Positions 18,703 to 27,023 of a DNA stretch of 62,962 nt are shown piece after piece. The stretch is from an uncultured Ignavibacteria bacterium (GTDB lineage: Bacteria > Bacteroidota > Ignavibacteria > SZUA-365): the NCBI GenBank assembly GCA_913061095.1, contig CAJXVM010000026.1, positions 1 to 62,962 on the forward strand, written 5' to 3'. A program made the position numbers and the translations under genes. Position 1 is the first letter of the stretch. Each line of letters opens with the position of its first letter. The notes under the pieces were generated by a model that was given only the letters and a program-made list of their open reading frames with translations, did no database searches and was not told the DNA's origin.

Positions 18703-20325
18703 GTGCGCTTCCAGATCATTCTTCCATATTCACATTCCGACGAACAGCTGCGCGAGGCCGTGCGGCAGCATCTTGGCACGGACACGCCGTTCCGTATTCT
18801 CAAGCGCAGTGTCGATGCGCGTCAGCATCGGAATATCCGTGTCGAGTATTCCATCAGTACGGATCTCACGGATCCGGTCGATGCACTGCGTGACAGGATC
18901 GCCGTGCAGCGCGAGAGATTAAAAACCCTCGCGCGCTCGAAGACGCCGCCGCTGGTGGTGGGCAGCGGGCCCGGGGGGCTGTTCTGCGCCTACTGGCTGC
19001 AGCTGCATGCGCTGCAGCCCATTCTGCTCGAGCAGGGACCGCCGATGCGCCGGCGCGTGCGCGATATGGCGCGTTTCATGAAACAGGGTGAACTGCATCC
19101 GTGGTCGAATATCTGTTTTGGTGCGGGCGGTGCCGGGACCTACAGCGACGGCAAGCTGATCACGCGCATCCGGTCTCCATGGATTCCGTTTATCATGCAG
19201 ACTTTTGTGGATTACGGGGCGCCGGAGAATATTCGCTATCTCTACAATCCGCATCTCGGATCGAACCGGATACGGCAGTGTATCACGCGCATGCTTGACG
19301 ATCTGGGGCAGCGGGGGATGGAGATCCGCTATGACACGCGCTTTACCGGATATGAGACCGACGGGGAAGGGCGAATCATCGCAGCGCGCTCGGCGGCGGA
19401 TGAACGCTTCTCTCTCGACGCGCTTTTTCTCGCCACAGGCCATTCATCGCGCGAAGTCTATGCGCTGTTACGGGGCAGGCAGGTCGCGATGTCACTGAAG
19501 GAATTCGCGATGGGCGTTCGCGTGGAACATCCGGCGGAAGCGATCAACGCAATGCAATACGGAAGCGGCTATCAGAAACGCTATCCGCGTATTGAGACCG
19601 CGCAATACCGTCTCGCGAAAACGTGGAAGGAAGACAACCGCGCCGTGTACTCGTTCTGCATGTGTCCGGGCGGTTACGTGCTCAATGCCAGTTCAGACAC
19701 GCACGGTGTCGTGACCAACGGGATGAGTAATTATCGCAAGAGCGGCCGCTTCTCAAATGCCGCCATTGTCGTCAACGTCTCGCGCGAGGATCTCGCAGCA
19801 CTCGGGTATGACGGTACCGATGCGGGAATGGAGCTGCAGCGTGAACTCGAAGAGCGCTTCCGCGCCGCCGTCAACACGGCGGGATCCTGCAGCGTGCTGC
19901 CCGGCCAGCGCCTGGCGGCTTTCCTCGACGGGCGTCATTCAAAAACCCTCGGTGAGACATCCTGCCTGAATCCCGTCGCTCCGGCACCCATGCACGATCT
20001 GTTTCCGACATTCATCGGCGACGGACTGCGGCGGGGATTCGCACGCTTCGAGCACAGGATGCGCGGCTTCGCAACACATCCGCAGGCGCAGGTGTTCGGT
20101 ATCGAAAGCCGCACATCCGCGCCGTACCGTATCGATCGCGGTGATGAAACGCTTACATCGCCGCAGCATCCAAATCTCTATCCGGTCGGTGAGGGAGCGG
20201 GGTACGCCGGGGGAATTACTTCCGCTGCCGTCGACGGCATCCGCGCCGCCCAGGCATATATCACCGGCCTCCTTGGCGAGGACATTTTCGCCACGGCCAG
20301 CGAGCGCCTTCCGAGGGAACCATGA
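18703..20325 (+). CDS. FAD-dependent dehydrogenase/oxidoreductase, COG2509-like
   Basis: 540 residues with a GTG start. An N-terminal alpha/beta region (1 to about 80) precedes a Rossmann FAD-binding motif VVGSGPGGLFCAYWL (about 86-100). Further conserved blocks are GGAGTYSDGKLITR (about 145), an ATGHSSREVY segment, and the C-terminal GEGAGYAGGITSAAVDGIRAA FAD loop. This arrangement matches the uncharacterised COG2509 FAD-dependent dehydrogenases related to HI0933-like and geranylgeranyl-reductase-like flavoproteins. The substrate is unknown. A 59-residue membrane protein gene follows 39 nt later on the same strand and may be cotranscribed. Confidence 0.78.
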   Translation: MRFQIILPYSHSDEQLREAVRQHLGTDTPFRILKRSVDARQHRNIRVEYSISTDLTDPVDALRDRIAVQRERLKTLARSKTPPLVVGSGPGGLFCAYWLQLHALQPILLEQGPPMRRRVRDMARFMKQGELHPWSNICFGAGGAGTYSDGKLITRIRSPWIPFIMQTFVDYGAPENIRYLYNPHLGSNRIRQCITRMLDDLGQRGMEIRYDTRFTGYETDGEGRIIAARSAADERFSLDALFLATGHSSREVYALLRGRQVAMSLKEFAMGVRVEHPAEAINAMQYGSGYQKRYPRIETAQYRLAKTWKEDNRAVYSFCMCPGGYVLNASSDTHGVVTNGMSNYRKSGRFSNAAIVVNVSREDLAALGYDGTDAGMELQRELEERFRAAVNTAGSCSVLPGQRLAAFLDGRHSKTLGETSCLNPVAPAPMHDLFPTFIGDGLRRGFARFEHRMRGFATHPQAQVFGIESRTSAPYRIDRGDETLTSPQHPNLYPVGEGAGYAGGITSAAVDGIRAAQAYITGLLGEDIFATASERLPREP

Positions 20326-20364
20326 TATCGCAACCAATCTGCACAGCTGACGAAGGAGGAATAC

Positions 20365-20544
20365 ATGTCGCTCAATGAAATCACCACCCTTGTGTTCAGT
20401 GTGCTCACACTGGTCTTCGCAATCTGGGGATTCACGCTTTTCGCGAAAATGGCACATCGCGTGATCCGTGCGCTGGACGTCTACATCGGGAAACACGAGC
20501 AGGAGCACGAGCAGGAGCACGAGAAGAAATCAGCGGCAGTGTGA
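20365..20544 (+). CDS. Small single-pass membrane protein, 59 residues
   Basis: Read directly: the ATG at 20365 is preceded by a strong AAGGAGGA site at 20353-20360, and the frame stops at 20544. The product starts MSLNEITTLVFSVLTLVFAI and has one transmembrane helix (about residues 7-27). It ends in a charged amphipathic tail with a threefold HEQE-type repeat (HEQEHEQEHEKK). No family is recognised. The strong ribosome binding site, clean membrane topology and position behind the flavoprotein support a real gene. A partner or anchor for the flavoprotein is only a guess. Confidence 0.7.
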   Translation: MSLNEITTLVFSVLTLVFAIWGFTLFAKMAHRVIRALDVYIGKHEQEHEQEHEKKSAAV

Positions 20545-20612
20545 TCGGTCGATTCTGTTCCTGGGTACGATCGACTTGCGCGCGAGGGCAACGTGACGGA
20601 ATACTGGCGTCA

Positions 20613-22061
20613 TTATTCCATCACGAGCAGCTTCCGCGTCTGGCGCTGGGTGCCGGACTGCAGAGCGTAATAGTATATGCCCGGGCGCAGATCGCTTATA
20701 TCGATGGATGCGCGATGGGTGCCGGCACGGAAAAGTCCTTCCGCTACCGTGCGTACTTCCTGTCCGAGCGTGTCGTACAGCACCAGTCTGATCTGCTGCT
20801 GCGACGGCACTCCGAAGCGAACTGAGACGCTGCTTACGCTGCCGCGCATGGCAGGACTGGGAAATGCCGGCGAGAGCGTCATCTCATCCGGGAGTGTACC
20901 GGAAGCATCTCCGACGGAGGTCACCGTCGGCTCGAACCGGAAGATCGAACCGCCGAACGTACAGATGTAAAGTCCGTTGTCGGCATCCGTTCCGAAGGAG
21001 GCGATATTCTGATTTGAGCTGAGCAGCAGCTCATTGTCCACATCGCCCGGACCGTTGTAGGTGAGTCCCCAGATGCGTCCGGTCACGAAATCCGCATAGA
21101 TATATTTCCCCTGCAGTTCAGGCACGCTGCTGCCGCGGTACACGTAGCCGCCCGTGATGGAAGCTCCCTGGTCGCGCCCGTACTCGATCACCGGCAGCGT
21201 CAGTCCTGTCTGGTCGCATCCGCTCGATGGATTGAAGCAGGAGAAGCCTTCCATGATGCGCCAGCCATAGTTTTTCCCATTCTCAATAATGTCGACCTCC
21301 TCGAAGCGATTCTGGCCCACGTCGCCGGTCCAGAGGCGCCCCGTCTCGGTGTCGAAGCTGAAGCGCCACGGATTGCGCAGCCCCCAGGCATAGATCTCCT
21401 CGGCATATCCTTCGGTGTTGCCGGCGAAGGGGTTGTCACCGGGAATGCCATACTCCTTTCCTGCTTCCGGATTGTCGACGTCGATGCGCAGGATTTTCCC
21501 CAGCAGATTCGACCTGTTCTGTGCGTTGTTCTGCGGGTCGCCGCCGGATCCGCCGTCACCGGTCGCGATATAGAGGTATCCGTCCGGTCCGAACGCCACC
21601 TGTCCGCCATTGTGATTGCTGTAGGGCTGCGGGAATTCCAGCAGCACCGTTTCACTGCCGGGATCCGCCGCATCGGGATCGTTTTCTGACACCTTGAAGC
21701 GCGAAATGACCGTCCGGTCAGGGTTCGTGGCAGTATAATTGACATAGAAGTACCCGTTGCTGGCATACTCGGGATGGAAGGCTAGACCGAGCAGCCCCTC
21801 CTCGTTCCCGCGTGTGTCGATACGCGGACGGATATCGAGAAACAGCTTTGTGCCGCTCACGGCCGGATCGTTGTCGAACACGAGGATGCGTCCCTCCTGC
21901 TCGACGACGAACAGCCGCTCGCTGCCGTCGCCGGCATGCTGCAGGTCCACGGGACGGGTAAAGCTGAGGTTGGGAAAGGCGTTTTCTATGGGATACTGCG
22001 CTCTGGTCGTTGTTACAACTACCAGCGCGAGAATACACGTCGTCGCAATGCGGAATGTCAT
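20613..22061 (-). CDS. Secreted glucose/sorbosone dehydrogenase-like PQQ-type beta-propeller with T9SS domain
   Basis: 482 residues. A signal peptide (1 to about 21, TTTRAQ) precedes a soluble aldose/sorbosone dehydrogenase-type propeller (about 25-370). Conserved blocks include RPVDLQHAGDGSERLFVVEQEG, EEGLLGLAFHPEY, HNGGQVAFGPDGYLYIATGDGG, GKILRIDV, EIYAWGLRNPWRFSFD and GRLWTGDVGQNRFEEVD. In this family these surround the PQQ, Ca2+ and catalytic His site. A short type-A T9SS sorting domain (about 390-482, ending TRKLLVME) predicts cell-surface or extracellular location. Oxidation of sugars with PQQ is the family role, but the true substrate and cofactor use are unproven. Confidence 0.85.
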   Translation of the reverse strand: MTFRIATTCILALVVVTTTRAQYPIENAFPNLSFTRPVDLQHAGDGSERLFVVEQEGRILVFDNDPAVSGTKLFLDIRPRIDTRGNEEGLLGLAFHPEYASNGYFYVNYTATNPDRTVISRFKVSENDPDAADPGSETVLLEFPQPYSNHNGGQVAFGPDGYLYIATGDGGSGGDPQNNAQNRSNLLGKILRIDVDNPEAGKEYGIPGDNPFAGNTEGYAEEIYAWGLRNPWRFSFDTETGRLWTGDVGQNRFEEVDIIENGKNYGWRIMEGFSCFNPSSGCDQTGLTLPVIEYGRDQGASITGGYVYRGSSVPELQGKYIYADFVTGRIWGLTYNGPGDVDNELLLSSNQNIASFGTDADNGLYICTFGGSIFRFEPTVTSVGDASGTLPDEMTLSPAFPSPAMRGSVSSVSVRFGVPSQQQIRLVLYDTLGQEVRTVAEGLFRAGTHRASIDISDLRPGIYYYALQSGTQRQTRKLLVME

Positions 22062-22214
22062 GCGGATGCTCCGTTATTGGAAATGCGATGAATATGGATA
22101 AAACGGGATTGCACCCCGGTGTGGTTCCGCGAGGATCATGAGGATCGTGAGGATCGGGTGGGGAATCACAGTCCCGAAGGGACGCCATCCCGGGCATAAG
22201 CCCGGAGAAGCTGA

Positions 22215-22403
22215 CCTCGCGGGATTAACCGCAGGCGTAAGCCTGCGGACAGTCGCAGCTGAAACAAAAAAAAACGCCCTCGCGGGTTTAACCGCAGGCG
22301 TGAGCCTGCGGACAGTCGCTGCTGAAACAAAAAAAAACGCCCTCGCGGGATTAACCGCAGGCGTGAGCCTGCGGACAGTCGCTGCTGAAACAAAACAAAA
22401 ACG
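22215..22403. repeat. Three tandem copies of a 63-bp repeat with palindromic core
   Basis: Units at 22215-22277, 22278-22340 and 22341-22403 are exactly 63 bp each with only a few substitutions. Every unit has a perfect dyad (CCGCAGGC/GCCTGCGG) and an A-tract (T-tract on minus). A related palindrome (CCCGGGCATAAGCCCGG) lies just before the array at about 22188-22205. Because 63 is a multiple of three, the array reads as a false 21-residue protein repeat. The 465-nt gap 22062-22526 holds nothing else except the terminator below. Confidence 0.95.
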
Positions 22404-22424
22404 CCCCCGCGGGGAACGGGGGCG
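22391..22424 (-). terminator. Rho-independent terminator for the pepT/AhpD-like operon (minus strand)
   Basis: An 8-bp stem (22402-22409 with 22417-22424) reads, on the minus strand, into a TTTTTGTTTTG tract. It lies about 100 nt after the stop of the AhpD-like gene. The tandem 63-bp units each contain the 3' half of this structure plus the T-tract, so the array may have grown from this terminator. Confidence 0.7.
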
Positions 22425-22526
22425 CTACCTAGCGTTTATTCTAATCCCGGTAGGGAGGGCCGAGATTAGAGCAATAGGCGTAAACAATCTAACACATTCA
22501 AAACGAAAAGTAAAGGGATCTCCTGA

Positions 22527-22889
22527 TCACTCCACCGCCGTCTCGGCCTCTTCGAGCAGCTTCTCAAGTATCTCGAACGCATAGCGGAGATGCGGAATCA
22601 CGATGCTCCCTCCGATGACCAGCGCGATGTTCATCGCCTCCATGATCTCCTCCTTCGAGGCGCCCTCGGTCACGCAGCGGTCGAGATGATAAAAAATGCA
22701 GTCGTTACAGCGCAGGACCATCGATCCCACAAGTCCCATCAGCTCCTTCATCTTCACCGGAAGCGCTCCCTCCCGGTAGGCACCGGTATCCAGCGCGAAG
22801 AAACGATTGAGTTCCTTCATCCCCGCACCGAGGATTTTCTCGTTCATTTCAGTGCGGTACAGGCGTGTTTCCGCAGTGCTCTTCGCCAT
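22527..22889 (-). CDS. Carboxymuconolactone decarboxylase / AhpD-like protein
   Basis: 120 residues, typical length for the CMD family. The redox-type motif C61-N-D-C64-x3-H68 (CNDCIFYH) sits on the central helix, followed by VTEGASKEEIMEAMNIALVIGGSIVIPHLRYAFE, the usual CMD core. Members with CxxC act as alkylhydroperoxidase-like reductants. Others are of unknown function. It starts 6 nt after the pepT stop, so the two genes are cotranscribed on the minus strand. Confidence 0.85.
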   Translation of the reverse strand: MAKSTAETRLYRTEMNEKILGAGMKELNRFFALDTGAYREGALPVKMKELMGLVGSMVLRCNDCIFYHLDRCVTEGASKEEIMEAMNIALVIGGSIVIPHLRYAFEILEKLLEEAETAVE

Positions 22890-22895
22890 CGGCGG

Positions 22896-24149
22896 TCAGG
22901 CCTTCTGTTCGTACAGCGACGCGATGGTCACGATCGTCTGCACGGCCTTCTGCATGTCTTCCAGGCTCGCCCATTCGCGCTTGCTGTGGAAGCTGTGTTC
23001 GCCGGCGAAAATGTTGGGGCAGGGCAGGCCCATGTACGACAGACGCGCGCCGTCGGTGCCGCCGCGAATGCTGCCGATCTCCGGCGTCAGACCGATGCTC
23101 TCCATCGCCTCTTTCGCGATTTCCAGCACCTGCGGATGATCGTCGAGCACGTAGCGCATGTTTCGATAGGATTCCTCCACGGTGATATCCACGCTGCCCT
23201 TCGGGAATTCCGCGACGGTCTCGTCGGCGAGGCGCCGGATCAGCGCCTCCTGCTCGCGCAGCTCCTCGGTGGTGAAGGCGCGGAGCAGAAACTTGATCGT
23301 TGTCGTTTCGATACCGCCCGTAATCCCGTGCGGATGCACGTAGCCTTCCTTTTTCTCGGTGGTTTCGGGGGAGAGCGTGTCCTTCGGAAGTTTCTCGATG
23401 AAACGCGCGGCCATCTTCACGCTGTTCACCAGCTTGTCTTTCGCGAAGCCGGGGTGGATGCTCACGCCCTCGAATTCCACGGTCAGCGAGTCGGCGCAGA
23501 ATGTCTCGTTCTCGATCGTGCCGAGCTGTTCGCCGTCCACCGTGTACGCATACTTCGCGCCGAACTTCGGCACGTCGAAATACTTCGTGCCCTGGCCGAT
23601 CTCCTCGTCCGGCGTAAAGCCGATGCGGATCGTGCCGTGCTTCACTTCCGGATGCGTGAGCAGGAAATGCGCCGCGTCCATGATCTCGGCAAGCCCGGCC
23701 TTGTTGTCCGCGCCCAGCAGCGTCGTGCCGTCGGCCGTGATGATGGTCTCGCCGACCTTGTTTTTCAGCAGCGGATTGTCCTCCACCGAAATGACGATGC
23801 TATCATCGGCCGGAAGCGCGATGTCCTTTCCGTCATAATTCTCGTGAAGGACGGCATTGACATTTGCGCCGGAAACGTCGGGCGACGTATCCATATGCGC
23901 GATGAAACCGATCACCGGCACATCCTTCTTGTCGGTATTCGCCGGAATCGTGGCCATGACATAGCCGTACTCATCCATGATGGCATCGGAAAGACCCAGA
24001 TCCTTCAGTTCTTTCACCAGGTCGGCGCCCAGCACTTTCTGCTTTTCCGAGCTGGGAAAGGTATCGGAATTCTCGTCCGACTGCGTGTCGTATTTCACAT
24101 AGCGCAGGAAGCGTTCGAGACAGGTGTAGTTGTAATCGGTGGGGATCAT
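22896..24149 (-). CDS. pepT: Peptidase T (tripeptide aminopeptidase), M20B
   Basis: 417 residues from the ATG at 24149. A longer in-frame start at 24254 adds a hydrophobic stretch translated from repeat sequence and is rejected. M20B marks are visible: FIAHMDTSPD (metal His/Asp), LLGADNKAGLAEIM (bridging Asp), FTPDEEIGQG (catalytic and metal Glu pair), DGEQLG, and the late EFEGVSIHPG and IRGGTDGARLSYMGLPCPNIFAGEHSFHS blocks. It removes N-terminal residues from tripeptides in the cytoplasm using two Zn2+. A TATATTCC element ends 9 nt before the ATG. Confidence 0.95.
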   Translation of the reverse strand: MIPTDYNYTCLERFLRYVKYDTQSDENSDTFPSSEKQKVLGADLVKELKDLGLSDAIMDEYGYVMATIPANTDKKDVPVIGFIAHMDTSPDVSGANVNAVLHENYDGKDIALPADDSIVISVEDNPLLKNKVGETIITADGTTLLGADNKAGLAEIMDAAHFLLTHPEVKHGTIRIGFTPDEEIGQGTKYFDVPKFGAKYAYTVDGEQLGTIENETFCADSLTVEFEGVSIHPGFAKDKLVNSVKMAARFIEKLPKDTLSPETTEKKEGYVHPHGITGGIETTTIKFLLRAFTTEELREQEALIRRLADETVAEFPKGSVDITVEESYRNMRYVLDDHPQVLEIAKEAMESIGLTPEIGSIRGGTDGARLSYMGLPCPNIFAGEHSFHSKREWASLEDMQKAVQTIVTIASLYEQKA

Positions 24150-24246
24150 GGGGACCTCGGAATATATTCGCTGTTGAGTTGTTGTCAAGATTGCCGGGGA
24201 TGTATGAAGTGCAAAGTGCAAAGGGCAAAGTAGGAAAAATCCCGTC

Positions 24247-25482
24247 CTACTCATATCGTAGCGCTTCGATCGGATCGAGGTTCGACGCTTTCCAGGCGGG
24301 ATAGACGCCGAAGACGATGCCGATCAGGGATGTGACGACCAGTCCTACCGCGGCCCAGCCGATGGGCAGTACCGGCGGGATGGAAAGCATCAGCGCGAGG
24401 ATGTTCCCGCCCCCGAGTCCCATGCCGATGCCGATCAACCCTCCAATCTGGCAGATGACGACCGCCTCGATAAGAAACTGCGTGAGGATGGTGCGCTTGT
24501 TGGCGCCGATGGCCTTGCGCACGCCGATCTCGCGCGTGCGCTCGGAGACGGAGACGAGCATGATGTTCATGATGCCGATGCCCGCGGCCAGCAGCGCGAT
24601 CGCCGAGACGGCGCCCGTGCCGGCGCGGATCAGGAAGGTCAGGTTGTTCACCTCGGAAATCAGCGTCTCGTTCGAGACGACTTCGAAATCATTTTCGGCT
24701 CCCGGAGGAACACGGCGCACCACGCGCATCAGACCGATGATTTCGTCGGTCATGGCGTCGTACGAGGACTGATCGGGCGCCTTCGCCTGAATATTCACGC
24801 GGCGGGCTTTGCCGTAGTGATTGGTGAACGTGCTGAGCGGCATCAGCAGGAAATTGTCGGCGTTGCCGCCGAACATCCCGCCCTTCGGCTCAACCACGCC
24901 GATGACGCGCATGGGATACCCGTCAACGCGGACCTCCTTCCCCACGGGATACTCATTCGGAAACAGCATGTCGACGACACTCATCCCCAGCACGATCACG
25001 TTGCGCGCGTATTCGAGCTCCTGCTCGTTGAACACGCGGCCGAACTGCATGTCGCGGTTCTGCGTGTATATGATCTCAGGTGTGCCGCCGATGATCTGCA
25101 CGTTGGGATTCGTCTTTCGGCTCTCGTACTGAACCACGCCACCCCAGTCATTCGCCTGCACGTTGACATACGAGGCACGACGGCTCTTTTCACGAATGTA
25201 CATTCCCTGCTCGACGGTGATATCCTTGCGGTTGCGGTATTTCTGCCGCGATCCCGGCCCCGTGTGAATCGCGGGATATTTCTGAATCAGCAGCGTGTTC
25301 GATCCCAGCACGTTGAAGCTGGATTCAATCGAATCCTGCAGCACGCTGATGCCGGTCATGACGCCGATGAATGAAAACACGCCGATCACGACGCCGAGAA
25401 GGGTGAGAAACGCGCGCAGCTTGTTCGCCTTGAGTGCTCCCCACGCCATCGCGATGCTTTCCCTGATGTCAATCGTTCGCAT
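24247..25482 (-). CDS. MacB-like ABC transporter permease
   Basis: 411 residues. The start at 25482 is chosen because a TATATTTG element at 25510-25517 (minus) overlaps the alternative start at 25512. The layout is MacB_PCD plus FtsX: TM1 (about 20-45, LLGVVIGVFSFIGVMTGI), a large periplasmic domain (about 45-275), then three TM helices. The cytoplasmic signature SERTREIGVRKAIGA (about 313) and the final AWKASNLDPIEALRYE are typical. Such permeases pair with a MacB/LolD-type ATPase for lipoprotein, peptide or drug efflux. No ATPase gene is adjacent, so the partner must lie elsewhere. Confidence 0.9.
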   Translation of the reverse strand: MRTIDIRESIAMAWGALKANKLRAFLTLLGVVIGVFSFIGVMTGISVLQDSIESSFNVLGSNTLLIQKYPAIHTGPGSRQKYRNRKDITVEQGMYIREKSRRASYVNVQANDWGGVVQYESRKTNPNVQIIGGTPEIIYTQNRDMQFGRVFNEQELEYARNVIVLGMSVVDMLFPNEYPVGKEVRVDGYPMRVIGVVEPKGGMFGGNADNFLLMPLSTFTNHYGKARRVNIQAKAPDQSSYDAMTDEIIGLMRVVRRVPPGAENDFEVVSNETLISEVNNLTFLIRAGTGAVSAIALLAAGIGIMNIMLVSVSERTREIGVRKAIGANKRTILTQFLIEAVVICQIGGLIGIGMGLGGGNILALMLSIPPVLPIGWAAVGLVVTSLIGIVFGVYPAWKASNLDPIEALRYE

Positions 25483-25586
25483 TGATAATTCCGAAATGTG
25501 CACTAAACCCAAATATACCCAAATGGCCTGCCGGTCGAAAGACCATTCATTATCTCTGATACGGTGTGTTTCTCAACGGGTTGCAC

Positions 25587-26495
25587 TCATCGCGGAGCGG
25601 CGGGCGCGCGGAAGGTGATCCAGAGCAGTCCGGCCACGATGAGCATGAAGCCCAGCACTTCACGCAGACCGAATTGTTCGCCCAGCAGCATGACCGCGAG
25701 CGAAGTCGCAACGACGGGCTGCAGCGTGGTGTACGTCGCCACGAGTGTTGAGGAAGAGCGCTTGATCGCCCAGGTGTTGAGCAGATAGTTGATGAGCGTC
25801 GGGAAGAGCACCACATACACCAGCCCCGTCCAGGCCAGTGCGGGAAGCCGCTCCCAGGGAACGGTCAGCAGGTCGGGCGTGGCCACGACGAGGATGCCGG
25901 AGCCGCCGAACACGAACGCCCACGCGGTGACGGTGAGCGTAGGAATGCGCAGCAGGACGGGACGCGCGAGAACGAGAAACAGCGAATAACTCAGGCAGTT
26001 GACGAGCACCATCAGGTTGCCGATGACGGTGTCTTCTGTAAGGGAGAAGCTCGTGACGCGCAGCAGAATCAGCGCGCCCGCCACCGCCAGCCCGATACCG
26101 AGACTGCGCTTCCACGTGATGCGCTCGATGCCCATCACCATCGCCACGCCGACGGTGAATACCGGAATCGACGGCATCAGAATCGATGCGTTCGTCGCCG
26201 TGGTGTAATCGAGTCCGGTAATGAACAGCAGCTGGTTGAGAAACACACCGAAGAACCCCAGCACGGCGAGATGCAGGAAATCCTTCCCCCGGGGACGCAC
26301 ACGGTCGAAGCGCAGCGCAAGCAGCATGATAATGGGACCGGCGAACAGCACGCGCAGCGCGGCCACGGCCAGCGGCTCGACGTGTCCGAGCACGTACTTT
26401 CCGAATACGCTGAAGCCCCCGAAACTGACCTGCACGAAGAGCAGGGCGAGGTGCACACGGAGATCGATATGGCGGGGACGGTCGGAGCTGGTCAT
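25587..26495 (-). CDS. EamA/DMT-superfamily transporter
   Basis: 302 residues with ten predicted TM helices in two EamA repeats. The first begins at about residue 14 (LALLFVQVSFGGFSVFGKYVL), the second at about 155. Conserved features include AALRVLFAGP in TM2-3, the N-terminal-half end SILMPSIPVFTVGVAMVMGIERITWKR, and the mirrored TYTTLQPVVATSLAVMLLGEQF near the C-terminus. DMT proteins export or import small metabolites. The substrate is unknown. The gene is divergent from hypA across a 166-nt gap that must hold promoters for both. Confidence 0.88.
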   Translation of the reverse strand: MTSSDRPRHIDLRVHLALLFVQVSFGGFSVFGKYVLGHVEPLAVAALRVLFAGPIIMLLALRFDRVRPRGKDFLHLAVLGFFGVFLNQLLFITGLDYTTATNASILMPSIPVFTVGVAMVMGIERITWKRSLGIGLAVAGALILLRVTSFSLTEDTVIGNLMVLVNCLSYSLFLVLARPVLLRIPTLTVTAWAFVFGGSGILVVATPDLLTVPWERLPALAWTGLVYVVLFPTLINYLLNTWAIKRSSSTLVATYTTLQPVVATSLAVMLLGEQFGLREVLGFMLIVAGLLWITFRAPAAPR

Positions 26496-26661
26496 GAGTG
26501 ACGCACGTCAATGATTACAGAAAATGAGGAATGAAGGGATAAGAATGAAGGAGTATTTGTCGATGCCGGGGGATGCGGGTTCCGGCGATTCGACCTAGAT
26601 TTCACGATTGCATTTTGTAACTTTCTATGATAGATGCCGCGAGGATGAAACGGAAGCCGCC

Positions 26662-27006
26662 ATGCATGAACTTTCCATCGCCGAACAGATCGTTGACATC
26701 GCCCGCGAGTACAGCGAGCGTGAGAACGTGACGTCCGTGCGGGAAATCGAACTGGAAATCGGCACGCTCTCCGGCATTGAAATCGACGCGCTGACTTTTG
26801 CGCTGGATGTGGTGACCAAGCAGACCGTCCTGGAAGGCGCCACAGTCACCATCATCGACGTGCCCGCCATGGCACGCTGTGAGGCCTGCGGAGCGGAATT
26901 CCTTCTCGAGGATTATTTCGCTCCCTGCACCGAATGCGGCGAGTTCAGAAATACGCCGATCCGGGGACAGGAACTGCGCGTCAAATCGCTTATCGTGAAC
27001 GAATGA
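26662..27006 (+). CDS. hypA: Hydrogenase nickel insertion/incorporation protein HypA
   Basis: 114 residues from the ATG at 26662, because mature HypA must begin MHELS (His2 is the nickel ligand). A longer in-frame start at 26608 is rejected. The zinc-binding loop has C73-x2-C76 and C89-x2-C92 (CEACG, CTECG). HypA delivers Ni2+ to [NiFe]-hydrogenase large subunits, and sometimes urease, together with HypB. hypB follows after 17 nt. Confidence 0.95.
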   Translation: MHELSIAEQIVDIAREYSERENVTSVREIELEIGTLSGIEIDALTFALDVVTKQTVLEGATVTIIDVPAMARCEACGAEFLLEDYFAPCTECGEFRNTPIRGQELRVKSLIVNE

Positions 27007-27023
27007 ACTGATGAGGACACATC

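Noticed and set aside
22215..22403. Possible CRISPR array
   Set aside because: The units are contiguous with no unique spacers, the unit is 63 bp and no cas gene is nearby.
22138..22584. Plus-strand protein with 21-residue repeats
   Set aside because: It is a translation of the 63-bp DNA tandem array. The unit length is a multiple of three by chance, and the array sits in an intergenic gap.
22590..24233. 547-codon plus-strand frame opposite pepT and the AhpD-like gene
   Set aside because: It is antisense to genes with intact catalytic motifs, and the product is a His/Arg-rich shadow.
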